Shown here: piece by piece, positions 7,377-17,283 of the stretch
How positions within the stretch are numbered: position 1 is the first letter of the stretch
Layout of the letters: every line of letters starts with the position of its first letter
Assembly (NCBI GenBank): GCA_034007245.1
Contig: JAVERH010000006.1
Location: forward strand, 1-36,773
Direction: 5' to 3'
Length of the DNA stretch: 36,773 nt
Source: Anaerosoma sp034007245
Lineage (GTDB): Bacteria; Actinomycetota; Coriobacteriia; Anaerosomatales; Anaerosomataceae
Translations under genes and position numbers: made by a program
The notes under the pieces: model-generated
Database searches by the model: none
What the model was told of the DNA's origin: nothing
Seen by the model: only the letters and a program-made list of their open reading frames with translations

Positions 7377-9289
7377 TGGCCGTCAATCCGGGGATGGGGG
7401 GACATAGTACCCTCCAGTCTCTGAAGCGCGACCCCTCGGTCAAGGGAGAGAGGATCGCACCCGGCACGGCTCGTCGGGTTTTCGGTCTGCTCAAGCCGTA
7501 CCGCCGCCGGTTGATCGTCTTCCTGGTCCTTGTCATGTTCCAGGCGATCGTCGGGGTCCTCGACCCGCTCATATATCGCGAGATCATCAACGGCGGTATT
7601 CTTGGAGGAGACGCTGCACTCGTCGTACGTCTTGCGCTGCTGGTTGCCGGACTGGCGATCCTCGACGCCGCAGTCCTGCTGGTGCAGCGCCTGGCGGCGC
7701 TCCGCATCGGCGAGGGTCTCATGTTCGATATGCGCACGCGGGTCTTTGCGCATATCCAGCGCATGGGCCTCGCCTTCTTCGTCCGTACGCAGACCGGTGC
7801 CCTGGTCAACCGTCTGAACGATGATGTGCAGGGGGCCCAGCAGGCGCTCTCCGATGTCCTCTCATCCGTCATCGGCAACCTCATGCGGGTCGGTCTCGTG
7901 CTGGTCGCGATGTTCGCGCTCTCTTGGCAGCTCACACTCGTAGCGCTCTTTGTGGTACCGCTCTTCGTGGTGCCGGCACGCTGGCTGGGTCACCGGATCC
8001 AGCGGGTCACGCGGGAACGCTACGATCTCAACGCTCAGATGAACGCGACGATGGTCGAGCGCTTCAACGTCTCGGGCGCGCTCCTCGTGAAGCTCTTTGG
8101 GCGTGCCGTCGAGGAGGATGCTGAGTTTGCTGCGAAGGCGGGGCGAGTGCGCGATATCGCCATCACCCGGGGCCTCTACGGCCGCATCTTCTTCGTTGCG
8201 CTCACGCTCACCGCGTCGGTGGCCACGGCGCTCGTCTACGGGTGGGGTGGCGTGCTTTCGGTGCGCGGTGCGATCGACGTCGGTACCATCGTGGCTCTGA
8301 CCGCCTATCTTAACCGTCTCTACGGTCCACTCACCTCGCTTTCCAACATGCAGGTCGACGTGATGACCGCGCTCGTCTCGTTCGAGCGCGTCTTCGACGT
8401 GCTCGATCTGCCTCCGCAGGTGCCCGAGAGCCCGTCAGCGACGATGCTTGAGCGCGGTCCAGCGCGCATCGAGTTCGATCACGTGTGCTTCGCGTATCCC
8501 GCCAGCATCGAGGTGGTCGGGGAGTCGTTAGCGGGTATCGCTGCGCCCGATGCGACACAGCCGCAGACAGTGCTACAGGACGTGAGCTTCACGGTCGAAC
8601 CCGGGCAGCTTGTCGCTCTGGTCGGGCCCTCCGGCTCGGGGAAGACCACGATGAGCTATCTCATTCCCCGACTGTACGACGCCACTAAAGGCACGGTGCG
8701 CGTGAACGGGGTCGACGTGCGGGACGTCACACTGCAGTCGCTGCGCGAGGTCGTGAGTATGGTCACGCAGGATCCTCACATGTTCCACGATACGATCCGC
8801 GTGAACCTTCTGTATGCACAGCCCGATGCCAGCGAGGATGAGCTTCGCGAGGCGCTTGCGGGCGCACAGATACTCGATCTCATAGACTCGCTGCCAGATG
8901 GACTCGATACCGTGGTCGGTGAGCGTGGCTACCGGCTCTCGGGGGGAGAGAAGCAGCGTCTCGCGATCGCGCGGTTGCTGCTCAAGGCACCCGACGTCGT
9001 CGTCCTCGATGAGGCGACTGCGCATCTGGACTCCGAGTCCGAAGTCGCGGTACAGTGCGCGCTCGCCACAGCTCTCACGGGCCGGACATCGATCGTGATC
9101 GCGCACCGTCTTTCGACGGTTCGCGACGCCGATCGCATACTTGTGGTGAGCGCCGGGCGTATTGTAGAGGCGGGACGGCACGAGGAGCTGCTTGCGGAAG
9201 GCGGATTGTACGCCGAGCTATACCATACGCAGTTCCGCGACGTATCGACCGTGAGTGTGCAGGAGCCAGCAGAAGAGGAGTCGTCATGA
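7376..9289 (+). CDS. ABC exporter, fused permease and ATPase
   Basis: A 637-aa half-transporter of the MsbA/MdlB type. Residues about 30-330 form a six-helix ABC exporter membrane domain, and the rest is an ATPase domain with Walker A GPSGSGKTT (about 416-424), signature LSGGEKQR (about 520), Walker B VVVLDEAT and an H-loop AHRLST. It should act as a homodimer exporting a lipid, drug or peptide; the substrate is unknown. An insert of about 20 residues (VVGESLAGIAAPDATQPQ) lies before the Walker A strand, between FAYPASIE and TVLQDVSF. TGATG coupling to the PARG-like gene and ATGA coupling to the aminotransferase gene put the three in one operon. Confidence 0.93.
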   Translation: MAVNPGMGGHSTLQSLKRDPSVKGERIAPGTARRVFGLLKPYRRRLIVFLVLVMFQAIVGVLDPLIYREIINGGILGGDAALVVRLALLVAGLAILDAAVLLVQRLAALRIGEGLMFDMRTRVFAHIQRMGLAFFVRTQTGALVNRLNDDVQGAQQALSDVLSSVIGNLMRVGLVLVAMFALSWQLTLVALFVVPLFVVPARWLGHRIQRVTRERYDLNAQMNATMVERFNVSGALLVKLFGRAVEEDAEFAAKAGRVRDIAITRGLYGRIFFVALTLTASVATALVYGWGGVLSVRGAIDVGTIVALTAYLNRLYGPLTSLSNMQVDVMTALVSFERVFDVLDLPPQVPESPSATMLERGPARIEFDHVCFAYPASIEVVGESLAGIAAPDATQPQTVLQDVSFTVEPGQLVALVGPSGSGKTTMSYLIPRLYDATKGTVRVNGVDVRDVTLQSLREVVSMVTQDPHMFHDTIRVNLLYAQPDASEDELREALAGAQILDLIDSLPDGLDTVVGERGYRLSGGEKQRLAIARLLLKAPDVVVLDEATAHLDSESEVAVQCALATALTGRTSIVIAHRLSTVRDADRILVVSAGRIVEAGRHEELLAEGGLYAELYHTQFRDVSTVSVQEPAEEESS

Positions 9290-10464
9290 GCGATAGCACG
9301 ATGCAGAGGGTTCTCGAAGCCGAGCTCGCGAGGCTGCGTGCGCTTTCGGGCATCAAGTGGTCGCGCTACGACGAGGATGTGCTTGCTTGCTGGATCGCCG
9401 ATATGGACCTTCCCTCAGCTCCCGTGGTTGCAGCGGCAGTACGCGATCTCGTCGAACGGCGTGACTTCGGGTATGACTTTTCCGCAGTGGGTGCGGTGTC
9501 GGAGGCGTGGGCTGCCTGGCAACTCGAGCGCCACGGATGGAGTCCCGATCCGGCTCGCGTCCGCCTGCATACCGATGTGCTTCAGGCCGTCGATCTCGCG
9601 TTGTGGCTGGGGACGAATCCGGGTGATGGCGTGGTATTGATGACGCCGGTCTACCCGCCGTTTTTCCGTTGTCTGGCGAGCCTCGGACGTACGGTGGTCG
9701 ACTGTCCGCTCGAACCTGGCACGTGGGAACTCGATGCCGAGCGGCTCGAGGCGGTCGTCGCCGCTGGCGTTGACGATGGTGCACCGGTCTCGGCGATCCT
9801 GATGTGCAATCCACATAACCCGACCGGGCGCGTGTTCTCCGTGGCCGAGCTTACCGCCGTTGCCGAGGTAGCGCGTCGCCATGATCTGCTCGTCATCAGC
9901 GATGAGATCTGGGCCGACGTGGTCTATCCTGGCGCACGGCACGTGCCGTTCCGGTCTCTTCCGGTGGCTGAGGGTCTTCGAACGGTGACCGCAGCGGCAG
10001 CCAGCAAGACGTTCAATATCGCAGGACTACGCTGCGCGGTCTCGTACATCGACGATGAGGCGCTCGAGGAGAAGATATCGGCGCTTCCGGATCACCTCCT
10101 CGGCGCGGTGAGCTCCGTCGGCGCTACTGCAACACTCGCCGCATACTCGCAGGGCGGTCCGTGGCTCGAGGCGACCCTCGTGCTACTGCAGGGCAATCGC
10201 GATCATGTCATCGAGCGCCTTGCCGCTGAACTGCCGCGCGCGGTCGTGGACGTTCCTGAGGCGACCTACCTCGCGTGGATCGATCTGCGTGCGTACGAGC
10301 TGGGAGAGGATCCTGCGGCATGGCTGTTGGAGCATGCTCGCGTGGCGCTCAACGCCGGTCCCGACTTCGGGGTCCACGGCCACGGATTCGTGCGCCTCAA
10401 CTTCGCCACCACACGACCGGTACTTGACGAGATCATCGACCGGATCGTGCGCGCGCTCGGCTAG
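9286..10464 (+). CDS. MalY/PatB-type PLP-dependent C-S lyase/aminotransferase
   Basis: A 392-aa fold-type I PLP enzyme. The motifs CNPHNPTGR, ISDEIWAD and AASKTFNIAGL (PLP lysine) are those of the MalY/PatB subgroup, which cleaves cystathionine and related thioethers to thiol, pyruvate and ammonia; some members are regulators. The start ATG 9286 overlaps the exporter stop (ATGA) behind AGAGGAG, while a longer frame runs through the exporter gene. Why it is coupled to an exporter and a PARG-like protein is not evident. General aminotransferase activity is the main alternative. Confidence 0.85.
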   Translation: MSDSTMQRVLEAELARLRALSGIKWSRYDEDVLACWIADMDLPSAPVVAAAVRDLVERRDFGYDFSAVGAVSEAWAAWQLERHGWSPDPARVRLHTDVLQAVDLALWLGTNPGDGVVLMTPVYPPFFRCLASLGRTVVDCPLEPGTWELDAERLEAVVAAGVDDGAPVSAILMCNPHNPTGRVFSVAELTAVAEVARRHDLLVISDEIWADVVYPGARHVPFRSLPVAEGLRTVTAAAASKTFNIAGLRCAVSYIDDEALEEKISALPDHLLGAVSSVGATATLAAYSQGGPWLEATLVLLQGNRDHVIERLAAELPRAVVDVPEATYLAWIDLRAYELGEDPAAWLLEHARVALNAGPDFGVHGHGFVRLNFATTRPVLDEIIDRIVRALG

Positions 10465-10809
10465 AGCCGATCGCATGCCCACGTCCTTCGGGGCTGCCAC
10501 ATCTTCCTGTCGAGGATGAGTTTCATCGTGAGGATGCGGTCGCTCGAGGGCACGCGCATAGCGGTCGCTACGAACCTGGCAGACCATACGAACTGTGAGG
10601 GAAGCGTCGTATCCCCCTTCTTGCTCCCGCAGCGGTGACCGTCTGTGCCGTGAAGACGGTCACAAGGAACAGTGGGAACAGCGCGATCAAGATGGACGTC
10701 GCCCAACTCGTCGTTTCATGTGGTGGACGCCTGCGTTACACTTTCAAGAACCATCGTTTTCAGGCGATGGCAAACCCATGCAGCACAGACAGGGAAGGAT
10801 GGTTGGAGC
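10465..10809 (+). other. Intergenic region with hairpin and candidate promoter
   Basis: No credible gene is seen in these 345 bp. A perfect 9-bp hairpin TGACCGTCT/AGACGGTCA lies at 10636-10662 without a T-run; it may end the upstream operon or belong to the leader. A weak promoter may be TTTCAT (10714-10719) with TACACT (10737-10742), 17-bp spacing. Just after it an inverted repeat CCATCG (10751-10756) and CGATGG (10765-10770) would form a hairpin near the 5' end of the dppA-like mRNA, possibly an operator or a stabilising stem. Confidence 0.45.
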
Positions 10810-12399
10810 ATGAAGAGGTCAGCACACCTCCTCTCGCTCATGCTTGCCCTCGCGCTCGTCGTCTCGGCCCTTGCGGGCTGCGCCGGCGAGACAGTGGAGG
10901 AAGAGCCCACAGCAGAGGAACCAGTGGCCGAGGCGACCACCGCCGACACGTTCACGTACGCGCAGGGTGCCGACCCGCGCGGCCTGGACCCCGCACTCGT
11001 CGATGATGGTGAGTCCTCCAAGATCATCGTCAACATCTACGAGAATCTACTGAAGTACAACGACGACTCCACCGAGGTGGAGCCCTCGCTGGCCGAGTCA
11101 TGGGATATCAGCGAAGACGGCCTGAGCTACACCTTCAAGCTTCGCGAGGGTGTGAAGTTCCATGATGGCACCGACTTCGATGCCGAGGCTGTGAAGTTCA
11201 ATATCGACCGGCAGCTTCCGCCGCTTGTGACCGAAGAGATGGGCTACGCGGGTTTTGTGTTCGGCTCCGTGAAGGACGTCGTTGTGGTCGATGAGTACAC
11301 CGTGCAGATCAACCTCACCGCTCCGAACACGGCGTTCCTCGCCAACCTTGCGATGAGCCTGGCTGCTCCGATCATCAGCCCGACCGCACTCGAGGCTGGC
11401 GACAACTCGGTCATGGAGAACCCCGTCGGCACTGGCCCATACAAATTCGTCGAGTGGAACAAGGGCGAGAACATCGTTCTCGTGCGCAATGACGAGTACT
11501 GGGGCGAGCCCGCCAAGACCAAGAACGTCGTCTTCCGTTTCATCGCCGACAACTCGGCACGCGTGCTCGCGCTCAGCAACGGTGAAGTCGACATGATCGA
11601 TGGCATCGACGCCACCGTCGTTGATCAGATCACCGAGGGCGGCGGCGAACTATTCGAGGCCGCCGGCATGAACATCAGCTACATGGCTTACAACACAACG
11701 ACCTCGCCGTTCAAGGATCAGGCTGCTCGCGTCGCCTTCTCGCAGGCTATCGACCGCGAGGAGCTCGTGAAGAGCCTGTATCAGGGCTACTCGGATGTTG
11801 CCGATACGATCCTCCCGACCTTCGTTCCGGGCTTCGACCCGGCTGTCGAGCAGGTCGAGTTCGACGCTGAGGCCGCTAAGGCAGGACTTGCTGCCGCCGG
11901 CGTCACCGAGGTCCATATGATCTCGTACACCAACCCACGCCCGTACAACGCCGCCACCGGTGTCTCGCTTGCGACCGCCATCCAGGGTTACCTGCAGAAG
12001 GTCGGCGTGGAGTGCACCATCGACACCTTTGACTGGACCACATATAAGGAGAAGGTCAAGGCTGGCGACTATGACATCTGCTTCTACGGCTGGATCGGCG
12101 ATAACGGCGACCCGGACAACTTCATGAACCTGCTCTCGGATCCTGATCCAACGATGAACGTCGCTCGTTGGCAGGACCCGACCTACCAGGGCATGATCAA
12201 AGACGCGCTTCTGCTCCCCAACGGAGATGAGCGCAACGCCGCTTATGCCGAGATGGAGACGTACGTGGCAGAGCAGGCTATCTGGCTGCCGATCTCGCAC
12301 GCGAAGACGCTGGCCGCATACCGGCCTGAGGTCTCCGGTTTTGTGTATCATGTGACTGGCAACGTGTTCCTCAAGAACGCTGTCGTCGAAGTGCCGTAG
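10810..12399 (+). CDS. Peptide ABC transporter substrate-binding lipoprotein
   Basis: A 529-aa SBP family 5 (DppA/OppA) protein. The signal peptide ends in LAGC (Cys24), followed by an acidic EEEPTAEEPVAE tether and the family start TFTYAQGADPRGLDPAL. The segment LAESWDISEDGLSYTFKLREGVKFHDG is the classic SBP_5 signature. It captures peptides, or another cationic or hydrophobic solute, outside the membrane and hands them to the DppBCDF-like transporter encoded next. It is the first gene of the operon; a long hairpin separates it from the permease gene. The exact ligand cannot be assigned. A longer frame from 10672 lacks a signal peptide and is rejected. Confidence 0.93.
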   Translation: MKRSAHLLSLMLALALVVSALAGCAGETVEEEPTAEEPVAEATTADTFTYAQGADPRGLDPALVDDGESSKIIVNIYENLLKYNDDSTEVEPSLAESWDISEDGLSYTFKLREGVKFHDGTDFDAEAVKFNIDRQLPPLVTEEMGYAGFVFGSVKDVVVVDEYTVQINLTAPNTAFLANLAMSLAAPIISPTALEAGDNSVMENPVGTGPYKFVEWNKGENIVLVRNDEYWGEPAKTKNVVFRFIADNSARVLALSNGEVDMIDGIDATVVDQITEGGGELFEAAGMNISYMAYNTTTSPFKDQAARVAFSQAIDREELVKSLYQGYSDVADTILPTFVPGFDPAVEQVEFDAEAAKAGLAAAGVTEVHMISYTNPRPYNAATGVSLATAIQGYLQKVGVECTIDTFDWTTYKEKVKAGDYDICFYGWIGDNGDPDNFMNLLSDPDPTMNVARWQDPTYQGMIKDALLLPNGDERNAAYAEMETYVAEQAIWLPISHAKTLAAYRPEVSGFVYHVTGNVFLKNAVVEVP

Positions 12400-12420
12400 G
12401 GTAGGCGACCGACGAACGAC

Positions 12421-12468
12421 GCGAGCGCAGCCGGGAATCGCAGTGCGGTTCCCGGCTGCACCGCTCGC
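12421..12468 (+). other. Long intercistronic hairpin
   Basis: GCAGCCGGGAA (12427-12437) pairs with TTCCCGGCTGC (12449-12459), extended by GCGAGC (12421-12426) with GCTCGC (12463-12468). It sits between the binding-protein and permease genes without a T-run. Such stems commonly protect the upstream mRNA and reduce read-through, giving more binding protein than permease. Confidence 0.7.
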
Positions 12469-12492
12469 TGTCCAGTATGAAGGCATCCATAC

Positions 12493-13512
12493 ATGCTGAA
12501 GTACGTTATCAAGAGAGTCTTCATGGTCATCCCGGTCATGATCGGGGTGTCCATCATCGTCTTCTCACTTATGCGGGTCTTCTCACCCGATCCTGCGCCG
12601 ATCGTGCTTGGCCAGCATGCGACGGTCGAGTCCATGGACGCGTGGCGCGAGGCCAACGGCCTCAATGACCCAGTGGTCAGTCAGTACTTCACGTATCTCA
12701 CAGGTGCTCTCAAGGGCGACCTGGGCACGTCTTATTACACCAAGTCACCAGTGACCGGGGAGATATTCGCCCGCTTCCCGGCGACTATCGAGTTGGCGCT
12801 GGCAGCCATTGTCTTCGCTACGGTCGTCGGGGTCCTGCTCGGTGTTGTCGCCGCAGTCAAGAAGAACTCCATCTTCGATGCAGTCGGGTCGTTGTTCGCG
12901 CTCGTTGGCGTTTCGATCCCCATCTTCTGGCTTGGTATCCTGTTCATCATGTTCTTCAGCGGCTACCTGCACTGGTTCCCGTCGGGTGGGCGCATCGATG
13001 TGCTGCTCAAGCCCGCCGAAGTGACCGGTTTCTACATGGTCGATGCGGTCATCGAGGGTAACTGGGTCGCATTCAACAATGCGCTCGACCACCTCATCCT
13101 GCCGGCACTCGCGCTCGGCATGTACTCCATGGCGATCATCACGAGGATGACCCGCTCGTCGATGCTGGAGACGCTCGGGCAGGACTACATCCGCACGGCA
13201 CGCGCAAAAGGTATCTCCGAGACGAAAGTCATCGGGAAGCATGCGCTGCGCCCCTCGCTGATCCCGGTGACCACCGTCATCGGTTTGCAGTTCGGCTCGT
13301 TGCTCGGGGGCGCACTCCTCACAGAGAGCGTGTTCTCCTGGCCGGGCATCGGCAAGTTCACGGTGGACAGCATCCTGAAATCGGACTTTCCCGTGGTCCA
13401 GGGTATTGTGCTCCTGGTCGCGGTTATCTTTGTGATGATCAACCTCACGGCCGACCTCGCCTACGCTTCGCTCGACCCACGTATCAAGTATTCGTCGAAG
13501 AAGGAGCGGTAG
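12493..13512 (+). CDS. Peptide ABC transporter permease, DppB/OppB type
   Basis: A 339-aa membrane protein with an N-terminal helix (residues about 9-30), a periplasmic loop of about 70 residues and five further helices. The EAA loop that docks the ATPase is visible as TARAKGISETKVIGKHALRPSLIPV. This is the usual length and arrangement for DppB. It works with the DppC-like gene starting 3 bp downstream. ATG 12493 follows a weak GAAGG. Confidence 0.94.
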   Translation: MLKYVIKRVFMVIPVMIGVSIIVFSLMRVFSPDPAPIVLGQHATVESMDAWREANGLNDPVVSQYFTYLTGALKGDLGTSYYTKSPVTGEIFARFPATIELALAAIVFATVVGVLLGVVAAVKKNSIFDAVGSLFALVGVSIPIFWLGILFIMFFSGYLHWFPSGGRIDVLLKPAEVTGFYMVDAVIEGNWVAFNNALDHLILPALALGMYSMAIITRMTRSSMLETLGQDYIRTARAKGISETKVIGKHALRPSLIPVTTVIGLQFGSLLGGALLTESVFSWPGIGKFTVDSILKSDFPVVQGIVLLVAVIFVMINLTADLAYASLDPRIKYSSKKER

Positions 13513-13514
13513 CC

Positions 13515-14507
13515 GTGAGCGAGTGGAACCAATCCTCGGTCGACGAGGTCCCTACGATGGGGAGCGAGAGCCAGAAAGCCGACGAGACGCTCGCGACGGG
13601 GATCGTACTACCCGACGGCGAGATCCCCGGCGACGACTACGACGAGACACTGTACGAGAAGCCCGAGAACCAGTGGCTCGAGATGTGGCGCAGCCTGCGT
13701 GCTAACAGGGCGGCCCTCGTAAGCCTCATCTTCATCATACTGCTCGTTCTTGTCGCGGTCGCCGGTCCGTACATCACTCCGTACAACCCCATCGAAACGG
13801 AGATGTCCAACGCGCTTAAGCCTCCGAGTGCGGAGCACTGGTTCGGTACCGACCAACTGGGCATGGACATCTTCAGCCGGGTCATCGCTGGCACGCGCGT
13901 GTCTCTCACCGTAGGTCTGCTCGCCGTCTCGATCGCGCTTACTACAGGTATCGTCCTGGGCGCCATCGCGGGGTATGCGGGCGGTTGGGTCGATACCATC
14001 ATCATGCGCGTGATGGACATGATGCTGGCCATCCCGTCTATCCTGCTCGCGATCACGCTCATGGCGGCACTCGGCAAGGGTATCGACAAGGCGGTCATCG
14101 CGATCGGTCTCGTCTCGATCCCGGAGTATGCGCGGATCGTACGCGGCAACATTCTTTCGATCAAGGAGAACGACTACATCGCGGCGGCGCACGTCGTCGG
14201 TCTTTCTGACGCACGGATCATCTTCCGCCATGTGCTCCCCAACGCGCTCTCGGTGATCATCGTACGTGCCACTCTCGGCATCTCGAGTGCCATTCTGGAT
14301 ACGGCCGCGCTCGGCTTCCTCGGGCTGGGCGTGCAACCACCGCAACCTGAGTGGGGTGACATGCTCGGTCGCGCCCGCGGCTTCATTTTCCAGGCTCCGC
14401 ATACGCTGCTCTACCCCGGTATGGCAATCACCGCGACGGTGCTCGCATTCAACCTGCTCGGCGACGGTCTTCGCGACGCGCTCGATCCCCGGGCACGGAT
14501 CAAGTAG
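13515..14507 (+). CDS. Peptide ABC transporter permease, DppC/OppC type
   Basis: A 330-aa permease with a GTG start behind AAGGAG. An acidic cytoplasmic extension of about 60 residues precedes the first helix, longer than in many DppC proteins. The OppC N-terminal domain motif (HWFGTDQLGMDIFSRVIAGTR) is clear, as is the EAA loop AAHVVGLSDARIIFRHVLPNAL. It pairs with the DppB-like protein to form the membrane channel. Confidence 0.94.
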   Translation: MSEWNQSSVDEVPTMGSESQKADETLATGIVLPDGEIPGDDYDETLYEKPENQWLEMWRSLRANRAALVSLIFIILLVLVAVAGPYITPYNPIETEMSNALKPPSAEHWFGTDQLGMDIFSRVIAGTRVSLTVGLLAVSIALTTGIVLGAIAGYAGGWVDTIIMRVMDMMLAIPSILLAITLMAALGKGIDKAVIAIGLVSIPEYARIVRGNILSIKENDYIAAAHVVGLSDARIIFRHVLPNALSVIIVRATLGISSAILDTAALGFLGLGVQPPQPEWGDMLGRARGFIFQAPHTLLYPGMAITATVLAFNLLGDGLRDALDPRARIK

Positions 14508-14516
14508 GGACATGCG

Positions 14517-15604
<1,088 letters not shown>

Positions 15605-15608
<4 letters not shown>

Positions 15609-16591
15609 CCCAGCCACTTATCAGCGTGCGTAACCTCTCAAAGCACTTCACGATGGATCGCGATCTGCTTGGTCGCACGACGTCGGTCCTCAAGGCCGTG
15701 GACGATCTGTCGTTCGACATCTACCCCGGAGAGACCTTCGGTCTGGTAGGGGAGTCGGGCTGTGGTAAGACGACCGTCGGCAAGTTGCTCGTGGATCTCT
15801 ACACCCCGACCGCCGGAGAGATCCTCTACAACGGCGAGGACCTGGCTCGCCTGAAGCCCAAGGAGCGTCGTCGCTACTGCCGCGATATCCAGCTGATCTT
15901 CCAGGATCCCTATGCGTCGCTGAACCCGCGTATGACCGTGGATGACATCATCTCCGAGCCGATCCGTGTGAATCGGTTGCAGCCGCCTGAGAAGATCGAC
16001 GACCGCGTGGGTTACCTGTTGAACGCGGTCGGGCTGTCCGCAAACTACCGCAATCGCTTTCCGCATGAGTTCAGCGGGGGTCAACGACAGCGGATCGGCA
16101 TCGCCCGTGCGTTGGCGATGGAGCCAAAGCTTATCGTGTGCGATGAGCCGGTATCCGCTCTGGACGTCTCGATCCAGGCGCAAGTACTGAACCTGCTTGA
16201 CGATCTTTCGGAGGAGTTCGGTCTCACATATCTGTTCATCGCACACGGGCTTAATGTGGTGAAACACATCAGTGACCGGGTGGGCGTGATGTATCTCGGC
16301 AAGCTCGTAGAGCTCGCACCCAAGCGTGAGCTCTACCGCAATCCGCTCCATCCGTACACCAAGGCGCTGCTCTCGGCGATCCCGGTGACGAATCCGGCTT
16401 TGCGCACCGAGCGCATCCTGCTCGAGGGTGACGTTACGAGCCCGATCGACCCCAAACCCGGGTGTCGCTTCGCGAGCCGCTGCTATGCCAAGGGCGAGTG
16501 CCTGGGCTGTGACTGCGACGTCGAGATGCCGCCACTCGCAGAGGTCTCACCCGAGCACTTCGTCGCCTGCTATCTGCACCCTGGGGTGTAG
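15605..16591 (+). CDS. Peptide ABC transporter ATPase, DppF/OppF type
   Basis: A 328-aa ATPase starting at ATG 15605, coupled to the preceding gene. Walker A is GESGCGKTT (about 48-56), signature FSGGQRQR (about 156), Walker B LIVCDEPVSALD. The H-loop reads IAHGLNVV, where the usual Asp after His is Gly; the catalytic His is kept. The C-terminal cysteine-bearing peptide-transporter domain ends the protein. It is the last gene of the five-gene importer operon. Confidence 0.93.
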
Positions 16592-16598
16592 CGCGGCG

Positions 16599-16814
16599 CT
16601 ACTTCTCCACCATTGCGCTGGCAAGGTACTGGCTGTCTGTCGCGCGGTAGACGAAGTCCTGTGTGCCGGGAAGGTGTCGGGCCTGGGTTTTGGCGTGCGA
16701 TATCACGAACTGCACTGTGCGGTCCGATCGTCGGAGTCGCCATCGCTGCTGATCTCCTATGACTTCGGACTTCGCGAGGCAGATCTCGATCTCGGTGGTC
16801 TCGGCCGTATACTC
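16599..16814 (-). pseudogene. Possible small ORF without a start codon
   Basis: The minus-strand frame ending in TAG at 16599-16601 is open for 71 codons with protein-like composition and GC-rich third positions. It includes TEIEICLAKSEVIGDQQRW and ends ASAMVEK. An in-frame TGA (16815-16817) precedes it and there is no ATG/GTG/TTG before codon 34. A GTG in a neighbouring frame at about 16830 would give VLGYLGES just upstream, so a one-base frameshift could have split a gene of about 80 residues. It is convergent with the importer operon and divergent from the DUF1801 gene. It may be a broken small gene or chance. Confidence 0.3.
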
Positions 16815-16855
16815 TCACCAAGATATCCGAGCACGCTGGTCGGGGGTGACGACTC

Positions 16856-17218
16856 TTGAGCACGAACACTGGTGCTGCTGCAGTAGATGAGTACATCGCC
16901 CAGTCACCGCCACAGACACGCGCGGCGCTCGAACAGTTGCGTACGCTGATCCTGGAGGTCGTCCCTGAGGCGACGGAGGTCATCAGCTATGGTATCCCCA
17001 CGTTCGACCTTGCCGGAAAGCACGTGGTTCACTTCGGTGGTTTTGCACATCATGTCGGCCTCTATCCCACTCCGAGCGGCATGGAGGAGTTCGCCGACGA
17101 ACTCTCGCCGTACGCACGTGGCAAGGGGTCCATCGGGTTCACACTCGATACGCCGCTGCCGACCGACCTCATACGTCGCATCGTGGCATATCGGGCTGCG
17201 GAGGTGCGGCGGCGCTGA
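16856..17218 (+). CDS. DUF1801-family protein
   Basis: A 120-aa protein with the DUF1801 (YdhG-like) pattern: a helical start (VDEYIAQSPPQTRAALEQLRTLI), then EVISYGIPTFDLAGKHVVHFGGFAHHVGLYP and a final basic helix. Bacterial members are small cytosolic proteins; some have been called iron chaperones, but the function is unsettled. The start is a TTG at 16856 behind GGGGGTGA. It appears monocistronic. Confidence 0.8.
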   Translation: MSTNTGAAAVDEYIAQSPPQTRAALEQLRTLILEVVPEATEVISYGIPTFDLAGKHVVHFGGFAHHVGLYPTPSGMEEFADELSPYARGKGSIGFTLDTPLPTDLIRRIVAYRAAEVRRR

Positions 17219-17283
17219 GGTGTCCTTCTGTCATATGATGCGGATGATGCTGAGGATGTCGAGGTAGTCGTAGTCCGTTCAGG

